From assembly GCA_023957115.1 (NCBI GenBank), contig JAMLHN010000013.1, positions 33,398 through 97,397 of the forward strand: 64,000 nucleotides of DNA, in the 5' to 3' direction. This stretch comes from Thermomicrobiales bacterium (lineage in GTDB: Bacteria; Chloroflexota; Chloroflexia; Thermomicrobiales; UBA6265). Below are positions 63,708 to 64,000 of the stretch, piece by piece. The notes under the pieces were generated by a model. It had not been told where the DNA came from, did not search any database, and saw only the letters and a program-made list of their open reading frames with translations. A program made the translations under genes and the position numbers. Position 1 is the stretch's first letter; each line of letters opens with the position of its first letter.

Positions 63708-63772
63708 CGGCAGCGCGCACGTCCGCCCGCGCGGATGCAACGGCGAATCGACAGGATGAGGGCAATATCGTC

Positions 63773-63961
63773 GTGAAAAAAGAGCGGAATCAGGCGACTT
63801 TCCTGCTGCCGTTCCTTCTGGGAGCGTTGGTGGGTGGATTCGGTGGCGCAATCTTTGGCACGCTGATGGCTCCCTATTTTGCCGCCGTCCGTTCGATTGT
63901 TGGGAAAGCGCTCCGGCGTGGCGATTCCGACCAGCCGAAATTCGAGTTGCTTCTCCAATAG
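63773..63961 (+). CDS. Small membrane protein, YtxH-like
   Basis: A 62-aa protein with one glycine-rich membrane helix (FLLPFLLGALVGGFGGAIFGTLMAPY) after a lysine-rich start, followed by a basic stretch (SIVGKALRRG). Resembles YtxH-type proteins, but the match is short. GTG 63773 was chosen; GAGGG lies 13 bases upstream. The frame is open back to inside rsfS, so a longer start is possible. Confidence 0.65.
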   Translation: MKKERNQATFLLPFLLGALVGGFGGAIFGTLMAPYFAAVRSIVGKALRRGDSDQPKFELLLQ

Positions 63962-64000
63962 CCCCCCGGATATGTGATGTAACTAAGGGCGTGTCTGCTA

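Noticed and set aside
1..64000. Mobile elements, CRISPR arrays, prophage or defence islands
   Set aside because: No transposase, integrase, terminal inverted repeats, spaced direct repeats or known defence genes were seen on either strand.

Overview
The window is about 64 kb of a GC-rich bacterial chromosome densely packed with core genes and without phage, insertion sequences, CRISPR or rRNA. Several signs point to Chloroflexota, most likely the Thermomicrobia/Sphaerobacter side: a DUF2298 (Chlor_Arch_YYY) membrane protein, a MurE whose specificity motif is not the diaminopimelate type sitting beside a FemAB-type bridge enzyme, a primary sigma factor with a short N-terminus, no LPS or outer-membrane genes, and secreted proteins whose mature part begins with Asp-Ala-Thr-Pro. 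This placement is inference from gene content; no 16S gene is present.

Layout. 1-1.3 kb: 3' part of rho and its terminator. 1.3-11.7 kb (minus): a tightly packed eleven-gene series starting at uvrB, followed by a secreted protein, aroQ, a Xaa-Pro peptidase, efp, accB, xseA, xseB, an AIR-synthase-like protein, an N-glycosyl-asparaginase and a winged-helix protein. 11.9-17.8 kb: a degenerate Nudix protein diverging from a run of fused spermidine-synthase-like gene, pgeF, yggS and a metallo-hydrolase, then a strongly promoted HTH protein with a perfect terminator. 18-23 kb (minus): tatA/B-like, tgt, acpS, nnrD, CBS protein, alr. 23-26 kb (plus): pth, hydroxyacyl-CoA dehydrogenase, B12-binding mutase subunit, meaB. 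26-28.8 kb (minus): yebC, ruvC, tlyA, larB. 29-33 kb: the primary sigma factor behind a 200-nt leader, fabF, holA behind a compact candidate RNA structure, and rpsT. 33-39.6 kb (plus): murJ, lepA, mazG, aspS. 39.6-45 kb (minus): a 43-aa protein, a 566-aa unknown, a HEAT-repeat protein, a FemAB protein and murE. 45-50 kb (plus): tatA, signal peptidase, bifunctional nuclease, zinc-knuckle protein, nuoE and an unusual nuoF. 50-64 kb: ornithine cyclodeaminase, SH3 protein, tyrA, fmt, a DUF2298 gene split by a reading-frame change, three tRNAs, secreted Tat-type proteins, small enzymes and rsfS.

How the genes fit together. Cell-wall synthesis (alr, murE, FemAB, murJ), translation and its quality control (efp, lepA, pth, tlyA, fmt, aspS, rpsT, rsfS, tgt), DNA repair (uvrB, ruvC, xseAB, holA) and protein export (two TatA/B-like proteins, signal peptidase) dominate. 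Promoters of the TTGACA-N17-TATAAT class are readable before the HTH gene, yebC, the sigma gene, nuoEF and tRNA-Pro; perfect hairpin terminators follow rho, the HTH gene and nuoF.

No complete defence island or obvious new multi-gene system is visible. The best leads are the NuoEF pair with a cysteine-free N-terminal domain, the unknown 566-aa protein in the peptidoglycan operon, the structured leader before holA, the sigma-factor leader with a terminator-like hairpin, and the frame-split DUF2298 gene.
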